A stretch of DNA of 64,000 nt from Sulfitobacter alexandrii (lineage in GTDB: Bacteria > Pseudomonadota > Alphaproteobacteria > Rhodobacterales > Rhodobacteraceae). Below are positions 18,037-28,027 of the stretch, in pieces (positions within the stretch are counted from its first letter, which is position 1; each line of letters begins with the position of its first letter). The stretch covers positions 2,294,001-2,358,000 of the forward strand of contig NZ_CP018076.1 in assembly GCF_001886735.1 (NCBI RefSeq). Reading direction: 5' to 3'. A program made the position numbers and the translations under genes. Under the pieces are notes generated by a model. That model was not told where the DNA came from, did no database searches, and saw nothing but the letters and a program-made list of their open reading frames with translations.

Positions 18037-19677
18037 TCACGACCCCGGGCCGGCAACCTGTTGCGATATGCGCTTGCGCAGGATGTCCTTGCGCACCTTT
18101 CCCGAAGCCGTGCGCGGCAGGTCGTCGACGTATTCGACCCTTTCGGGGCATTTCTGACGGGCAAGCCCCAGCTCGCCCAGGAACGCGGCAAAGGCCGGAA
18201 CATCGGGGCGCGCATCGCCGGCGGGGATCACGTAGGCGCAGACGGTCTCGCCCAGCCTGTCATGCGGCATGGACACGACGGCGGCCTCCGTCACCGCGTC
18301 GTGCTGGTGCATCGCGTCCTCGATCTCCTTGGCGGACAGGTTTTCGCCGCCCCGGATGATCAGGTCCTTCTTGCGGCCGGTGATGAGCAGACCGGCATGG
18401 TCCACGCGCCGCCCGATGTCCCCGGTCAGGAAGTATCCGTCGGCGCTGAAGGCGCCCTCGCGGTCCTCCGGGCGCAGATAGCCCAGGAACTGGGCCGGCC
18501 CCCGGGCAAGCACTTCGCCCTCCCCTTCGGACACGCTGTGGCCGGCATCGTCGACAAGCTTGACCTCGTAGTCGACGACCTCGCCATCCGTGTCACTGGC
18601 CAGCTCCGCGTTGCGGTCGCCCATGTAGCCAAGCGTCACCACGGGCACCTCGGTGGACCCGTAGACCCTGAAGGCGCAGGTGTTGGCAAAGGTCTTGTTG
18701 GCCTTGCGGATCAGCCCGGGCGGCACAGCGGCACCGCCGCAGCCGAAGATGCGCAGGCTGGGCAGCCGCGACCCCGCCCGTTCCGCCGCGCCGACCAGTT
18801 CGGCCAGAAAAGGCGTGGCGCCGATGGTCGAGGCGACACCGTAGGTATCGATGATCCCGACCGCGCGATCGGCATCCCACTGGTCCATGAACACGGTCCT
18901 CGTCCGCTGTGTCAGCGGCCACTCGATCCCGTAGCTGAAGCCGGTGACGTGGGTGACCGGAGACGGCATCAGGGTCCAGTCGTCCGGCGCCAAACCCCAA
19001 TGGTCGAAACAGGCCAGAAGGGCGCGGGCGACGGTCTCGTGACTGTGCAGCACGCCCTTCGGCCTGCCCGTGGTCCCCGAGGTATAGAGGATCATCTTGG
19101 CCGCCTCGGGGCGCTGTTCCGGCCAAGCCACATCGTTTCCGGCAGGTTCCAGCAAAGCGTCGAAGGACAGCATCCCGTCGCGCGGCGTCCCGCGCACTAC
19201 GACGACATGTTCCAGCGCCGGCAGGTCGGGGCGCAGGTCGGCCACCATCCCGGCATAGTCGATACTGCGGAATTTTTCCGGGATGAACAGTGCCTTGGCT
19301 TCGCAATCGGCCAGGATCAGCGCCAGTTCCGCGTTGCGATAGATCGGCACGACCGGGTTCACCACGAGGCCCAGAAGCACGCAGGCGATGTCCAGCACCA
19401 CCGTCTCGGTCCAGTTCGGCAGCTGGAAGCTGACCACGTCGCCTGCCCGCAACCCCATGTCGTGCAGATTGCTCGCGAGCGCCTCTGCCTGCTTCAGGGC
19501 GGCACCCGCCGTCAGCCGCGTGTCGCCTTCGACCCAGAGCACCTTGTCGGGAGAAGCCGAGGCGATCTCGCGTATGTCGTCGGCGATGGTCCGGTTGCGC
19601 CAGATGCCGGCCTCGCGAAAGCGGGCGATCCGGTCGGCGGAGGGTTCGACGCTGGTCAGGTTTTCCTTGATCGTCAT
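18037..19677 (-). CDS. AMP-dependent acyl-CoA ligase
   Basis: This is an ANL-superfamily enzyme that adenylates a carboxylic acid and transfers it to CoA, 546 aa. The AMP-binding P-loop reads ILYTSGTTGRPKG, followed by the A5-like YGSTEVP, the hinge GRKKDLIIRGGENLSAKEIE, and a C-terminal PRTASGKVRKDILR carrying the catalytic lysine. The overall look resembles cyclohexanecarboxylate- and medium-chain acyl-CoA ligases. The start at 19677 has AGGGAGA upstream; a longer frame to 19770 would overlap the LivF-like gene. In this cluster it probably activates the acid imported by the Liv-type transporter. Confidence 0.92.
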   Translation of the reverse strand: MTIKENLTSVEPSADRIARFREAGIWRNRTIADDIREIASASPDKVLWVEGDTRLTAGAALKQAEALASNLHDMGLRAGDVVSFQLPNWTETVVLDIACVLLGLVVNPVVPIYRNAELALILADCEAKALFIPEKFRSIDYAGMVADLRPDLPALEHVVVVRGTPRDGMLSFDALLEPAGNDVAWPEQRPEAAKMILYTSGTTGRPKGVLHSHETVARALLACFDHWGLAPDDWTLMPSPVTHVTGFSYGIEWPLTQRTRTVFMDQWDADRAVGIIDTYGVASTIGATPFLAELVGAAERAGSRLPSLRIFGCGGAAVPPGLIRKANKTFANTCAFRVYGSTEVPVVTLGYMGDRNAELASDTDGEVVDYEVKLVDDAGHSVSEGEGEVLARGPAQFLGYLRPEDREGAFSADGYFLTGDIGRRVDHAGLLITGRKKDLIIRGGENLSAKEIEDAMHQHDAVTEAAVVSMPHDRLGETVCAYVIPAGDARPDVPAFAAFLGELGLARQKCPERVEYVDDLPRTASGKVRKDILRKRISQQVAGPGS

Positions 19678-19687
19678 GTCTGTCTCC

Positions 19688-20384
<697 letters not shown>

Positions 20385-20398
<14 letters not shown>

Positions 20399-21152
20399 TC
20401 CGTCCCAGGTAGATTTCCCGCACCATCGGATTACGGCGCACTTCCTCCGGCGTGCCGGACACGACAAGTTCGCCGTAGTTGAGTACCGACAACCGGGTGC
20501 CGAGCTGGAACACGACGCCCATGTCGTGTTCTGTCAGGATCAGGCTGATGCCGTTTTCCCGGATGATCCGGTCGATCAGCTTTACCGCGGCGGTGCGGTC
20601 GGTCGGCGACATGCCGGCGGTGGGTTCGTCCAGCATGAGGATGCGGGGCCGCAGCGCGAGGCTCATCGCCAGTTCAAGCCGCTTGCGGTCGCCGTGGCTG
20701 ATGGCCGAGGCGGGCGTATCGCGCAGGTTGGCAAGCCCCAGTTCGTCCAGCATCCGCGTCGCTTCCCCGATGACCTCGGGCGTGGCCGAGATGCGCCAGA
20801 ACCCCGGCTTGCGCCCTTCGAAGGACTGCCGCGCCTCCACCGCGACCGCGACATTGTCGAGCGCGGTCATCTCGTGGAACACCCGCGCCACCTGAAAGGA
20901 CCGACCGACACCGCGCCGCACGCGCTGGTAGCCCGCCGTCCGGCTGATGTCGTCTCCCTCCATCACGATCCGGCCCGCCGTCGGGCGCAATTCACCCGAA
21001 AGCACCTTGAACAGCGTGGTCTTGCCCGCGCCGTTGGGGCCGATGATCACGTGCCGCTCGCCTTCCTCCAGCGTGAGGGAAACGTCCTTGAGCACCTTGA
21101 TCTGCCCGTAGTCGAGGTGGATCCTCTCGGCGGACAGGAACGGTCCCGTCAT
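20385..21152 (-). CDS. Liv-type ABC ATPase (LivG-like)
   Basis: This is the second ATPase of the importer, 255 aa. Walker A is [12 protein letters not shown], the Q-loop region reads GRSFQVARVF, and the signature SHGDRKRLELAMSL (SHGD instead of LSGG) is normal for LivG. Walker B reads RILMLDEPTAGMSP. The start at 21152 has AGGAGGAAAAGCC before it and overlaps the LivM-like stop by four bases. It works with the LivF-like ATPase and the LivH/LivM permeases. Confidence 0.93.
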
Positions 21153-22150
21153 GGCTTTTCCTCCTGTCGGCTGCGCGTCGCGGCGGCCCTGCCCCCCAGA
21201 TAGATCGTGCGCAGCAGGCCGAGGACGCCGCCCGGCACCGCCAGCACGACCGCGAGCAGCAGGCCGCCGACCATCAGGTCGGAAATGCCGACCAGCGCGC
21301 GCGTGTTGTATTCCAGCAGGCTGAACAGGATCGCGCCGACCACGGGGCCAAAGAAGAACGCGGTGCCGCCCAGCAGGGCAAAGAGCAGCGGCTTGGTGGA
21401 CTGGCTCCAGTGGGCGAGATCCGGGGTCACGATCTGCGCCCAAGGCGCGAACAGCGCGCCCGCCAGTGCCGTCGCCGCCCCCGAGAGGACAAGCGCCTGC
21501 AACCGCTTGGTGTTCACGTCCGTGCCCAGGAAGTCCGCGCGCATCGCGTCGGACTTGACGGTTTGCATGGCCCGGCCGAAGCGGTTGGACCACAGCACCC
21601 AGAGCACCGAAATCAGCAGGGCGCAGAACACGATGATGAAGCAGTAGTAGGCGTCCCCCTCGCCGAGGTCGATGGCGAACACGCCGAAGTCGAGACTGGG
21701 TCGGAAGACCCCGACCATCCCGTCATTGCGCCCCAGAAAGCTCATCTTGGTAATCAGGACATGGATCAGCTCGCCCACCGCCAGCGTGATGACGGCAAAG
21801 TAGACCCCGCTGGACCGGCGCAGCGCGAGCAGGCCGGTGACAAGCGCCAGCAATGCCCCCGCAAGCCCGCTGAGCGCGATCATCAGCAGGAAAGGAACCT
21901 GCGGGAAGGTCGTGATCATGTAGCCGGTCGCATAGGCGCCTGTCGCAAAGAACATGGCATTGCCGAAAGACAGGATGCCCGCCTTCTGGAAGGCGATGTT
22001 GAAGGCGATGCCGAAGACCATGTTGATCGCCACGACACCGCCCAGAAATACGATCCCGCGGTTGGCGACGTGCGGCAGGACGAAGCCGCCGAGGACGAGA
22101 ACCGCCATGATCGCGAAGAACTGCGCCGGGTTGATGCGGGTGATGCTCAT
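21149..22150 (-). CDS. Liv-type ABC permease (LivM-like)
   Basis: This is an inner-membrane permease of 333 aa with the LivM-like run of helices and the motif AGILSFGNAMFFATGAYATG near the middle. GRAMQTVKSDAMRADFLGTD forms the cytoplasmic coupling loop. The start at 22150 overlaps the LivH-like stop by four bases. It ends in a basic tail (RAAATRSRQEEKP). It partners with the LivH-like protein to form the pore. Confidence 0.93.
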   Translation of the reverse strand: MSITRINPAQFFAIMAVLVLGGFVLPHVANRGIVFLGGVVAINMVFGIAFNIAFQKAGILSFGNAMFFATGAYATGYMITTFPQVPFLLMIALSGLAGALLALVTGLLALRRSSGVYFAVITLAVGELIHVLITKMSFLGRNDGMVGVFRPSLDFGVFAIDLGEGDAYYCFIIVFCALLISVLWVLWSNRFGRAMQTVKSDAMRADFLGTDVNTKRLQALVLSGAATALAGALFAPWAQIVTPDLAHWSQSTKPLLFALLGGTAFFFGPVVGAILFSLLEYNTRALVGISDLMVGGLLLAVVLAVPGGVLGLLRTIYLGGRAAATRSRQEEKP

Positions 22151-23031
22151 GCCGTGGCCCTTCCCAGCAATCCCTCGGGCCGGATGATCAGCACCGCCGC
22201 GATCGTGGCGAAGAAAAGCACGCCCGGGTATCCCGGCAGGTAGGTGGCGCTGATCGCCTCGACAAAGCCCAGAAGGATCGACGCGATGAATGCCCCCCGG
22301 ATCGAGCCCATGCCGCCCACGATCACGACACCGAAGGCCTGCAGGATGAAGATGCCCGCAAGGTCGGGCGAAAGGCTCTGGTTCGCGACCAGCAGCCCAC
22401 CCGCCAGACCCGCCAGCGCAAAGCCCACGATCATGGTCCAGCGGTAGACCGAGGATACGTTGATACCCAGCACCTGCGCCATCCACGGATCGGCTGCGAT
22501 GGCCTGAAGCGTACGGCCGACGGTGGTATGGTTAAGCACGAGCTCGAGCACGATGAACGCCACGACGCCCGACACCACCACGAAGATCGAGAAATGCGGC
22601 AGGATCGCCCCGCCGGCGAACAGCACGCCCAGCAGGCTTTCGGGCGGCGACACGCTGAGGTAGTTGAGCCCCCAGACCAGCTTGACGAACCCGTCGCACA
22701 CCAGCAACAGCGCGTAGGTGGCGATCAGCACGTAGACACCTTCGAAATTCTTCAGCCTTCGGAAGATCACCTGATCCACGACCGCGCCCGCCGTCCCCAT
22801 GGCGGCAGCGGCGGCGATGGCCGCCATCAGGTACGCCCAGAGCGGAATCGAGACGCCGAACTGCTCGAGGATCGTGTAGGCCACGTAGGCCCCTATCATG
22901 AAGAACCCGCCGTGCGAGAAGTTGAGCACGTGCAGGATGCCGAATACCAGTGTCAGGCCCGAAGCGATGAGAAATGTCGCCATCGACCAGATGAGCGCGT
23001 TGAAGACAATGGTGATCAGATCGCCGGTCAT
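22147..23031 (-). CDS. Liv-type ABC permease (LivH-like)
   Basis: This is an inner-membrane permease of 294 aa, beginning with the LivH-typical helix pair and GILHVLNFSHGGFFMIGAY. The coupling loop reads GRTLQAIAADPWMAQVLGIN. It follows the binding-protein gene after a 70-bp gap containing a strong stem-loop, and overlaps the LivM-like gene. The order binding protein, LivH, LivM, LivG, LivF is the classical one for this transporter class. Confidence 0.94.
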   Translation of the reverse strand: MTGDLITIVFNALIWSMATFLIASGLTLVFGILHVLNFSHGGFFMIGAYVAYTILEQFGVSIPLWAYLMAAIAAAAAMGTAGAVVDQVIFRRLKNFEGVYVLIATYALLLVCDGFVKLVWGLNYLSVSPPESLLGVLFAGGAILPHFSIFVVVSGVVAFIVLELVLNHTTVGRTLQAIAADPWMAQVLGINVSSVYRWTMIVGFALAGLAGGLLVANQSLSPDLAGIFILQAFGVVIVGGMGSIRGAFIASILLGFVEAISATYLPGYPGVLFFATIAAVLIIRPEGLLGRATA

Positions 23032-23060
23032 GGCAGCCCCTGTTGAACGGATTGCGGAAC

Positions 23061-23087
23061 GGCGGCCGCCCGGAACGGGCGGTCGCC
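23061..23087 (-). other. Intercistronic stem-loop after binding-protein gene
   Basis: A 12-bp stem (GGCGGCCGCCCG / CGGGCGGTCGCC, one G-U pair) closes on the loop GAA. It lies between the Liv-type binding-protein stop and the LivH-like start, with no T-run. It mirrors the stem-loop after the binding protein of the other ABC operon in this window and may likewise raise binding-protein mRNA relative to permease mRNA. Confidence 0.65.
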
Positions 23088-23101
23088 GCGCCTTGGGGAG
23101 A

Positions 23102-24364
23102 TCAGTTGGCCGTGCGCAACTGCACCGCCTCGCCGGGAGACGCCGGTTCGATCACGGTATTGCCGTCGACCTTGACGTAGTCGGTGACCGCGTAGCCTTT
23201 CTCGGTATCCGGCTTCGGCTCGATATAGATCAGCTCCACGTCCTTGATCGCCTGGTTGTCCTCGGCGCGCATGGTGCGTTCGCCCGTGACCGTCTGCCAC
23301 GTCAGACCCTTCAGGCCCGAAATCACCGCCTCGGTGTCGGCGGAACCCGCCTTCTCGATCGCCTTGGCATAGGCATAGATCCCGGAGTGGGCCTCGGCCA
23401 GCCAGCCCATCGGGGTGGTGTCGCCGGTCAGCTCCACGTAGTCGGCATAAAGCTGATCGCTCATCTCGTTGCCCTTGTTGGTCTCGTGGTACCAGTGGAT
23501 GCCGGTCCAGTGCGGCGGCGTCTGCGCGCCCAATGCCCCGGCCACGATGAATTCATTGGCGGAATCCATCAGGATACGGTCCTCGAAAAGCCTGTAGGGT
23601 TTGGCCTGCTGGAACAGCGTGACGGAATCCCCCCCGTAGGTGGAATTGTAGATCCCCTTGGCCGGCGTCCGTGCCGCTTGGGTGATGAAGCTGCGGTAGT
23701 CGCCCGCGCCGTAGGGCACGATGATCGGGTCGATGATCTCGGGCTCGACACCGGCGAACTGGGGGTAGAATTCCAGCAGACCGTCGACGAAGACCGCCCA
23801 GGTGGTCCGCCCGTACTCGTGGTCCGGCACGATGCCGGTCCAGCTCGTGACCTCGGGCTGACGTTCTGCCATCAGCTGGGCCTGGGCGCGCATCCGCATG
23901 TAGGGCCCGTCGCCCGGGCGGAACACGTGCCGATTGTAGTTCTCGTGGTTGATCTTTTCCGACCCCGCGCCGCAGGTGATGACGACGCCGCCTTCCTGCT
24001 CCATCAGCGGGCCCATCGCCAGCGCCACCGCGGACGAGATGGTGCCGATCTGCAAATGCGCCCCGAGACCGATCAACTCGCGGGCGGCCGCCGTGGCGTC
24101 GGCGGGATTGGCCCTGCTGTCGCGGGTTTCGAGGACCAGTTCGCGCCCCATCACGCCGCCTTGCGCATTGATCTGGTCCACCGCGATCTTGCAGCCGTTC
24201 AGGACGAAACTGCCGATGAACTCCTGCGGCCCGCTCAGCGCGGTGACGACGCCGATGCGGATCGGATCGCCGGATTGCGCCCAGGCCGCCCGACCAAGGA
24301 ACGGCGCGGTCAGCGCCGTTGCCCCCAGCCCGCCGATGACGGTTCTTCTTTTCAACTGTGTCAT
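23102..24364 (-). CDS. Liv-type ABC importer substrate-binding protein
   Basis: This is a periplasmic type I binding protein (Peripla_BP_6), 420 aa. MTQLKRRTVIGGLGATALTA is a clear twin-arginine signal ending near AAWAQS. The mature start DPIRIGVVTALSGPQEFIG is standard for the LivK family. The length is nearer to binding proteins for aromatic or other carboxylates than to the roughly 345-aa mature LivJ/LivK. Together with the CoA ligase and dehydrogenases nearby, this suggests a carboxylic acid ligand. It is separated from the enoyl-CoA hydratase gene by 77 bp. Confidence 0.92.
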   Translation of the reverse strand: MTQLKRRTVIGGLGATALTAPFLGRAAWAQSGDPIRIGVVTALSGPQEFIGSFVLNGCKIAVDQINAQGGVMGRELVLETRDSRANPADATAAARELIGLGAHLQIGTISSAVALAMGPLMEQEGGVVITCGAGSEKINHENYNRHVFRPGDGPYMRMRAQAQLMAERQPEVTSWTGIVPDHEYGRTTWAVFVDGLLEFYPQFAGVEPEIIDPIIVPYGAGDYRSFITQAARTPAKGIYNSTYGGDSVTLFQQAKPYRLFEDRILMDSANEFIVAGALGAQTPPHWTGIHWYHETNKGNEMSDQLYADYVELTGDTTPMGWLAEAHSGIYAYAKAIEKAGSADTEAVISGLKGLTWQTVTGERTMRAEDNQAIKDVELIYIEPKPDTEKGYAVTDYVKVDGNTVIEPASPGEAVQLRTAN

Positions 24365-24441
24365 GTCTTCCTCCCTGTGAATGGTTGCACCGCCGCTGCG
24401 CGACGGCCCGTCCCCGCACCCCTCCCCGGTGCGCGGCCCGG

Positions 24442-25236
24442 TTATTGCCCGGTAAATTTCGGCTCTCTCTTGTTGCGGTAGGCATCCACCGCCTCGCGGT
24501 GGTCCGCGCTGACGTTTGACACGGTCTCATAGGCGATGCCTGCGTCGAACGATGCATGCATCGCCTGCTTGAGCTGCAGGTTGGTCGCGACCTTGGTCCA
24601 GACGATGGCCTTGAGCGGCCCGTTGGCGAAGCGGTCGGCCAGTCCATAGACCTCGTCTTCAAGCGTCTCTGGCGGCACCGCCTTGGTGATGAGCCCGATC
24701 CGTTCGGCCTCTGCGGCGGTCATCAGCTCGCCGGTCATGAGATAGTACTTGGCCTTGGCATAGCCGATGTTCTGCGGCCAGAGCACGGCACCGCCGTCGC
24801 CCGCGACCAGCCCCATGACCACATGCGGATCGCCGATCTTGGCCCGGTCGCTGGCGATGATGACGTCGCACAGCAGCGCGATGGTGGCCCCGAGACCGAC
24901 CGCATGACCGTTCATCATGCAGATCACCGGCTTGTCGAGATCCAGAAGGCTGAACACGATGTCGCGCGCCTCGCGCCCGGTTTTTTCGAACTGGGACGGA
25001 TCGTCGATCCCCTCCTGCATCCAGTTGATGTCCCCGCCGGCGGAAAAGGCCTTGCCCGCACCCGTCAGCACGATCACGTCCACGTCGTCGTCCTGACGCA
25101 GATCATAGAAGATGCGGGACACTTCGCGGTGCAGGACCGCATCGGTCGCGTTCATCTGGTCGGGTCGGTTCAGCGTCACGGTCATGACGCGGCCCTTCAG
25201 GCCGCAGCTGATCGTCTTGTAATGGTCGTAGTTCAT
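24442..25236 (-). CDS. Enoyl-CoA hydratase/isomerase family protein
   Basis: This crotonase-fold enzyme of 264 aa probably hydrates the enoyl-CoA produced by the neighbouring dehydrogenases. The acyl-CoA oxyanion segments GAGKAFSAGGDINWMQ and GHAVGLGATIALLCDVIIAS are present. The second catalytic acidic position reads GDGGAVLWP, as in hydratases. The start at 25236 follows GGGAGA at good distance; an upstream in-frame ATG at 25323 would run into the dehydrogenase gene. No 3-hydroxyacyl-CoA dehydrogenase or thiolase is in the cluster, so later steps must be encoded elsewhere. Confidence 0.92.
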   Translation of the reverse strand: MNYDHYKTISCGLKGRVMTVTLNRPDQMNATDAVLHREVSRIFYDLRQDDDVDVIVLTGAGKAFSAGGDINWMQEGIDDPSQFEKTGREARDIVFSLLDLDKPVICMMNGHAVGLGATIALLCDVIIASDRAKIGDPHVVMGLVAGDGGAVLWPQNIGYAKAKYYLMTGELMTAAEAERIGLITKAVPPETLEDEVYGLADRFANGPLKAIVWTKVATNLQLKQAMHASFDAGIAYETVSNVSADHREAVDAYRNKREPKFTGQ

Positions 25237-25249
25237 CCCAGTCTCCCAA

Positions 25250-26365
25250 TCATTCCGCTTCCTCGGGCCGCAACCGCCGATACCTTTCCTGGTACCAGTC
25301 GGCGTCCCCGAACATCGTTTCACTCAGCATCAGGCGGCGAAAATACCGGCTGACCTTGAGATCGTCAGTCATCCCGATTCCGCCGTGAAGCTGAACCGCT
25401 TCGCGTGCCACGAACTGCGCGGCACGGGCACAGACGACCTTGGCCAGCGCGGTCGCCCGCGCCTGCCCCGCCGTCCCCCGCGCATCGAGCGCCGCTTCGA
25501 GGGTGGCCTGCGCTTCCTCGTAGTGCATCAGCATGTCGACCATGCGATGCTGCAACACCTGGAATGCCGACAGCGGCTGGCCGAATTGCTTGCGTGTCTT
25601 CAGATAGGCCTCCGTCTCGGGCACCAGCACGCCCATGGCCCCGATCGCCTCGGCACAGACCAGCAGCGCCGCATCGTCCAGCACCGCGGCCACGTGATCG
25701 GTCGCATCCGCGCCCCCGGTCAGGTCCGCGTCGGGGTCGAGCCGGCAGTCATCGATGTCGACGGTGCACAGCCGCCTCTGATCCACGGCGCGATGCTGGG
25801 TCCGGGTCAGCCCGTCCGCATCGGGCCGGACGGCGAGAACCGCCATCCGCCCGGTGTCGTCGCAGGCCGTGACCAGCAGGACATCCGCACCCGATGCATC
25901 CAGAACGGGCGCCTTGGCCGCGCTCAGGAACAAGCCACCGTCGCGCCGGGCCACCGTACTGGCCCCGAGCGCACGTTCGAACCCCGCGCCCTGCTCGAAG
26001 TGACACAGGACCGCCGTCTTCCGGCCGCCGACCACTTCCGCAAGCAGGGCATCGGCCGCCGGCGTCTGCAGGCGCGCCAGAAGCGGCGCGGCGATCCCGC
26101 CGACGGACAGCACCGGCTCCGAGATGACACCGCGGCCCACCGCTTCCATGATGCCTGCCATCTCGGCCAGATCGCCGCCGATACCGCCCTTGTCCTCGGG
26201 CACCATGGCCCCCAGCCAGCCCAGCCCGGCGATGTCCTCGTGGCGCGCCGCAACGTAACCGGTTTCAGTGTCCCGGCCCGCCTTCTCGCGGTCCTCGCCA
26301 TAGGTTTCATCCACCCATTTGAAAGCATGATCCCGCAGGACCTCGGCATCTGTCAGTTCCGTCAT
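25250..26365 (-). CDS. Acyl-CoA dehydrogenase family protein, second of pair
   Basis: This is a flavin-dependent acyl-CoA dehydrogenase-fold protein of 371 aa. The N-terminal helical domain contains GWLGAMVPEDKGGIGGDLAEM and the C-terminal domain has FGQPLSAFQVLQHRMVDM and AVQLHGGIGMTDD. Loop sequences are shorter and less conserved than in its neighbour. It begins two bases after that gene's stop. Adjacent unequal ACAD genes often encode heteromeric enzymes acting on bulky or cyclic acyl-CoAs; this subunit may be the less canonical one. The start at 26365 is fixed by that junction. Confidence 0.9.
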   Translation of the reverse strand: MTELTDAEVLRDHAFKWVDETYGEDREKAGRDTETGYVAARHEDIAGLGWLGAMVPEDKGGIGGDLAEMAGIMEAVGRGVISEPVLSVGGIAAPLLARLQTPAADALLAEVVGGRKTAVLCHFEQGAGFERALGASTVARRDGGLFLSAAKAPVLDASGADVLLVTACDDTGRMAVLAVRPDADGLTRTQHRAVDQRRLCTVDIDDCRLDPDADLTGGADATDHVAAVLDDAALLVCAEAIGAMGVLVPETEAYLKTRKQFGQPLSAFQVLQHRMVDMLMHYEEAQATLEAALDARGTAGQARATALAKVVCARAAQFVAREAVQLHGGIGMTDDLKVSRYFRRLMLSETMFGDADWYQERYRRLRPEEAE

Positions 26366-26367
26366 CG

Positions 26368-27558
26368 TCAAAACCCGAACCTCGCCTTCGATACGATGTT
26401 GCGTTGAATCTCGTTCGACCCGCCATAGATGCTGGCCGCGCGCTGGGTCAGGTATTCGCGCAACAGCCCCGACATCTCGGCGTTCGGGTCGGGCGCGCGA
26501 TTGCCCCGGTCCATGTCGTCGATCCCTTCGAGCGGCATGCCCGAACGGGCCGCGACACGCGTGGCCAGCGCGGTGATGGATTGCAGAAGTTCCGAGCCAC
26601 GGATCTTGAGCAGCGATGCCTCGAACCCCGGTTGCTGGCCTTGGGCCGCCCGCTTGAGCAGCCGCGTGCACGAGGCCTCCAGTGTCTCAAGCGCGATTTC
26701 CGTCTCGGTGAAGGCATTGGCGAAGTGCGGCACGTCCAGCAGCGGTTTCCCGCCTTCGCGAGCCTCGGAAGCGATGCTGCGGACCTGGTCCAGCAGACGC
26801 CGCGACTTTCCCGTTTCCGCAACGATCAGCCGTTCGGTGGACAGCAGGAACTTCGCGATCTCCCAGCCGACGCCTTCGGCCCCGACAAGGTTCTCCACCG
26901 GCACCTCGACGTTCTCGAGGAAGACCTCGTTCACGTGGTGGCGCATGTCCATCGTCATGATCGGCCGCACGCTCACACCGGGCTGGTGCATGTCGAGAAG
27001 CAGGAACGAAATGCCCTTTTGCGGACGATCCTCGTCCGAGGTACGCGCAAGGCAGAACATCATGTCCGCCCAGTGCGCGTAGCTGGTCCAGAGCTTCTGG
27101 CCATTCACGACATAGGTGTCGCCCTGCCGTGTCGCGCGGGTCTTGAGCCCGGCGAGATCGGACCCTGCCCCCGGCTCCGAGTAGCCCTGACACCATGCCG
27201 TCCGTGACGCGATGATGTCGGGCAGAAACCGCTGTTTCTGCGCGTCGGTGCCGTATTCGGCGATCACCGGGCCGACGTAGGCGGGACCGAAAGGCAGGAT
27301 CCATGGTGCCCCCGCCTCGGCCAGCGCCTGTTCGAAGGCGTACCGCTTGAGCGGCGACCATCCCGCGCCGCCGTCCCGCTCGGCCCAATGCGCGCAATAC
27401 CACCCCTTCTCTTCGAGGATCTTCTGCCAGCGGACATAGTCGTCCTTCTGCAGTTCGGCGTTCAGGTGAACCTTCTCGGCGATATCAGCGGGCAGGTGAC
27501 CCTCGACGAAGGAGATGACTTCCTTCCTGAAATCCGCAAGCGACTGAAGCGTTTCCAT
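26368..27558 (-). CDS. Acyl-CoA dehydrogenase family protein, first of pair
   Basis: This 396-aa flavoprotein is predicted to desaturate an acyl-CoA at the alpha-beta bond. It shows GYSEPGAGSDLAGLKTRA (flavin and substrate contact region), WTSYAHWADMMFCLART, and the C-terminal ASIYGGSNEIQRNIVSKARF typical of large FadE-like members. The start at 27558 has GGGAGGGC upstream; an extension to 27591 would cross the operator palindrome. It is the first gene of the minus-strand catabolic unit. Confidence 0.92.
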   Translation of the reverse strand: METLQSLADFRKEVISFVEGHLPADIAEKVHLNAELQKDDYVRWQKILEEKGWYCAHWAERDGGAGWSPLKRYAFEQALAEAGAPWILPFGPAYVGPVIAEYGTDAQKQRFLPDIIASRTAWCQGYSEPGAGSDLAGLKTRATRQGDTYVVNGQKLWTSYAHWADMMFCLARTSDEDRPQKGISFLLLDMHQPGVSVRPIMTMDMRHHVNEVFLENVEVPVENLVGAEGVGWEIAKFLLSTERLIVAETGKSRRLLDQVRSIASEAREGGKPLLDVPHFANAFTETEIALETLEASCTRLLKRAAQGQQPGFEASLLKIRGSELLQSITALATRVAARSGMPLEGIDDMDRGNRAPDPNAEMSGLLREYLTQRAASIYGGSNEIQRNIVSKARFGF

Positions 27559-27583
27559 CGTTGCGCCCTCCCAAACACAATAA

Positions 27584-27597
27584 TGATTCATGAATCA
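27584..27597. promoter_or_regulatory. Palindromic operator upstream of catabolic cluster
   Basis: TGATTCATGAATCA is a perfect 14-bp palindrome 26 bp before the first acyl-CoA dehydrogenase start, in an AT-rich patch within otherwise GC-rich DNA. Its size and symmetry fit a TetR-family site, and a TetR gene closes the cluster. No second copy was noticed in the window. Confidence 0.6.
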
Positions 27598-27782
27598 GTA
27601 ATCACGACAACGCGCGATCTGTCAACCGCCTTGCGAGCCTTGCGGCTCCGAGCCAAGGGCGCGATCCCGACGCGCGTCAGTGCCGGCGCCGCACCCGGAC
27701 CCGCCCCGAGGTCAGACGCAAGCGCCCGTCGACACCCGCGCTGGCCGCGAGGTCGCAATGCTTCAAATCAAGGAAATCAAAG

Positions 27783-27866
27783 TGGTGCGGGTGAAGGGAC
27801 TCGAACCCCCACGCCAAAGGCGCCAGAACCTAAATCTGGTGCGTCTACCAATTCCGCCACACCCGC
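27783..27866 (-). tRNA. tRNA-Leu(TAG)
   Basis: On the minus strand the sequence begins GCGGGTG and ends CACCCGC-A-CCA, giving a perfect 7-bp acceptor stem with an encoded CCA end. The D-arm has AATTGGTAGACGC, the anticodon arm is CCAGA-TTTAGGT-TCTGG with anticodon TAG, there is a long variable arm typical of class II tRNA, and the T-arm contains GGTTCGAGTCC. It decodes CUA and related leucine codons. No integrase or duplicated 3' end was seen next to it. Confidence 0.97.
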
Positions 27867-27958
27867 ACACGGCCGGATTTCGGCCTGAGGCGCTGATTAC
27901 CAAACCCCACCCCGATAGGCGAGAGGAAAAACCCGGCGCGCCGGTCCAAAAAAAGGCA

Positions 27959-27980
27959 AGACATTAACAAGTTGTTGTCA
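27959..27980. promoter_or_regulatory. Inverted repeat AACAA-G-TTGTT before Hint gene
   Basis: AACAAGTTGTT (27966-27976) is symmetric around one base and is flanked by GACA and GTC copies that extend the symmetry imperfectly. It lies about 50 bp upstream of the Hint-domain gene in an AT-rich patch. It may be a promoter-associated site; nothing identifies a binding protein. Confidence 0.25.
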
Positions 27981-28027
27981 TATGTTCGGGATAACCTGAG
28001 GCAGGTACAGATAAGAAAGAGACGCCC

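Noticed and set aside
27783..27866. tRNA-Leu as an integration site of a genomic island
   Set aside because: No integrase, no duplicated tRNA 3' end and no composition change on either side.
27680..27967. 95-aa frame containing RVKGLEPPRQRRQNLNL
   Set aside because: It is the antisense reading of the tRNA-Leu gene, a well-known false protein pattern.
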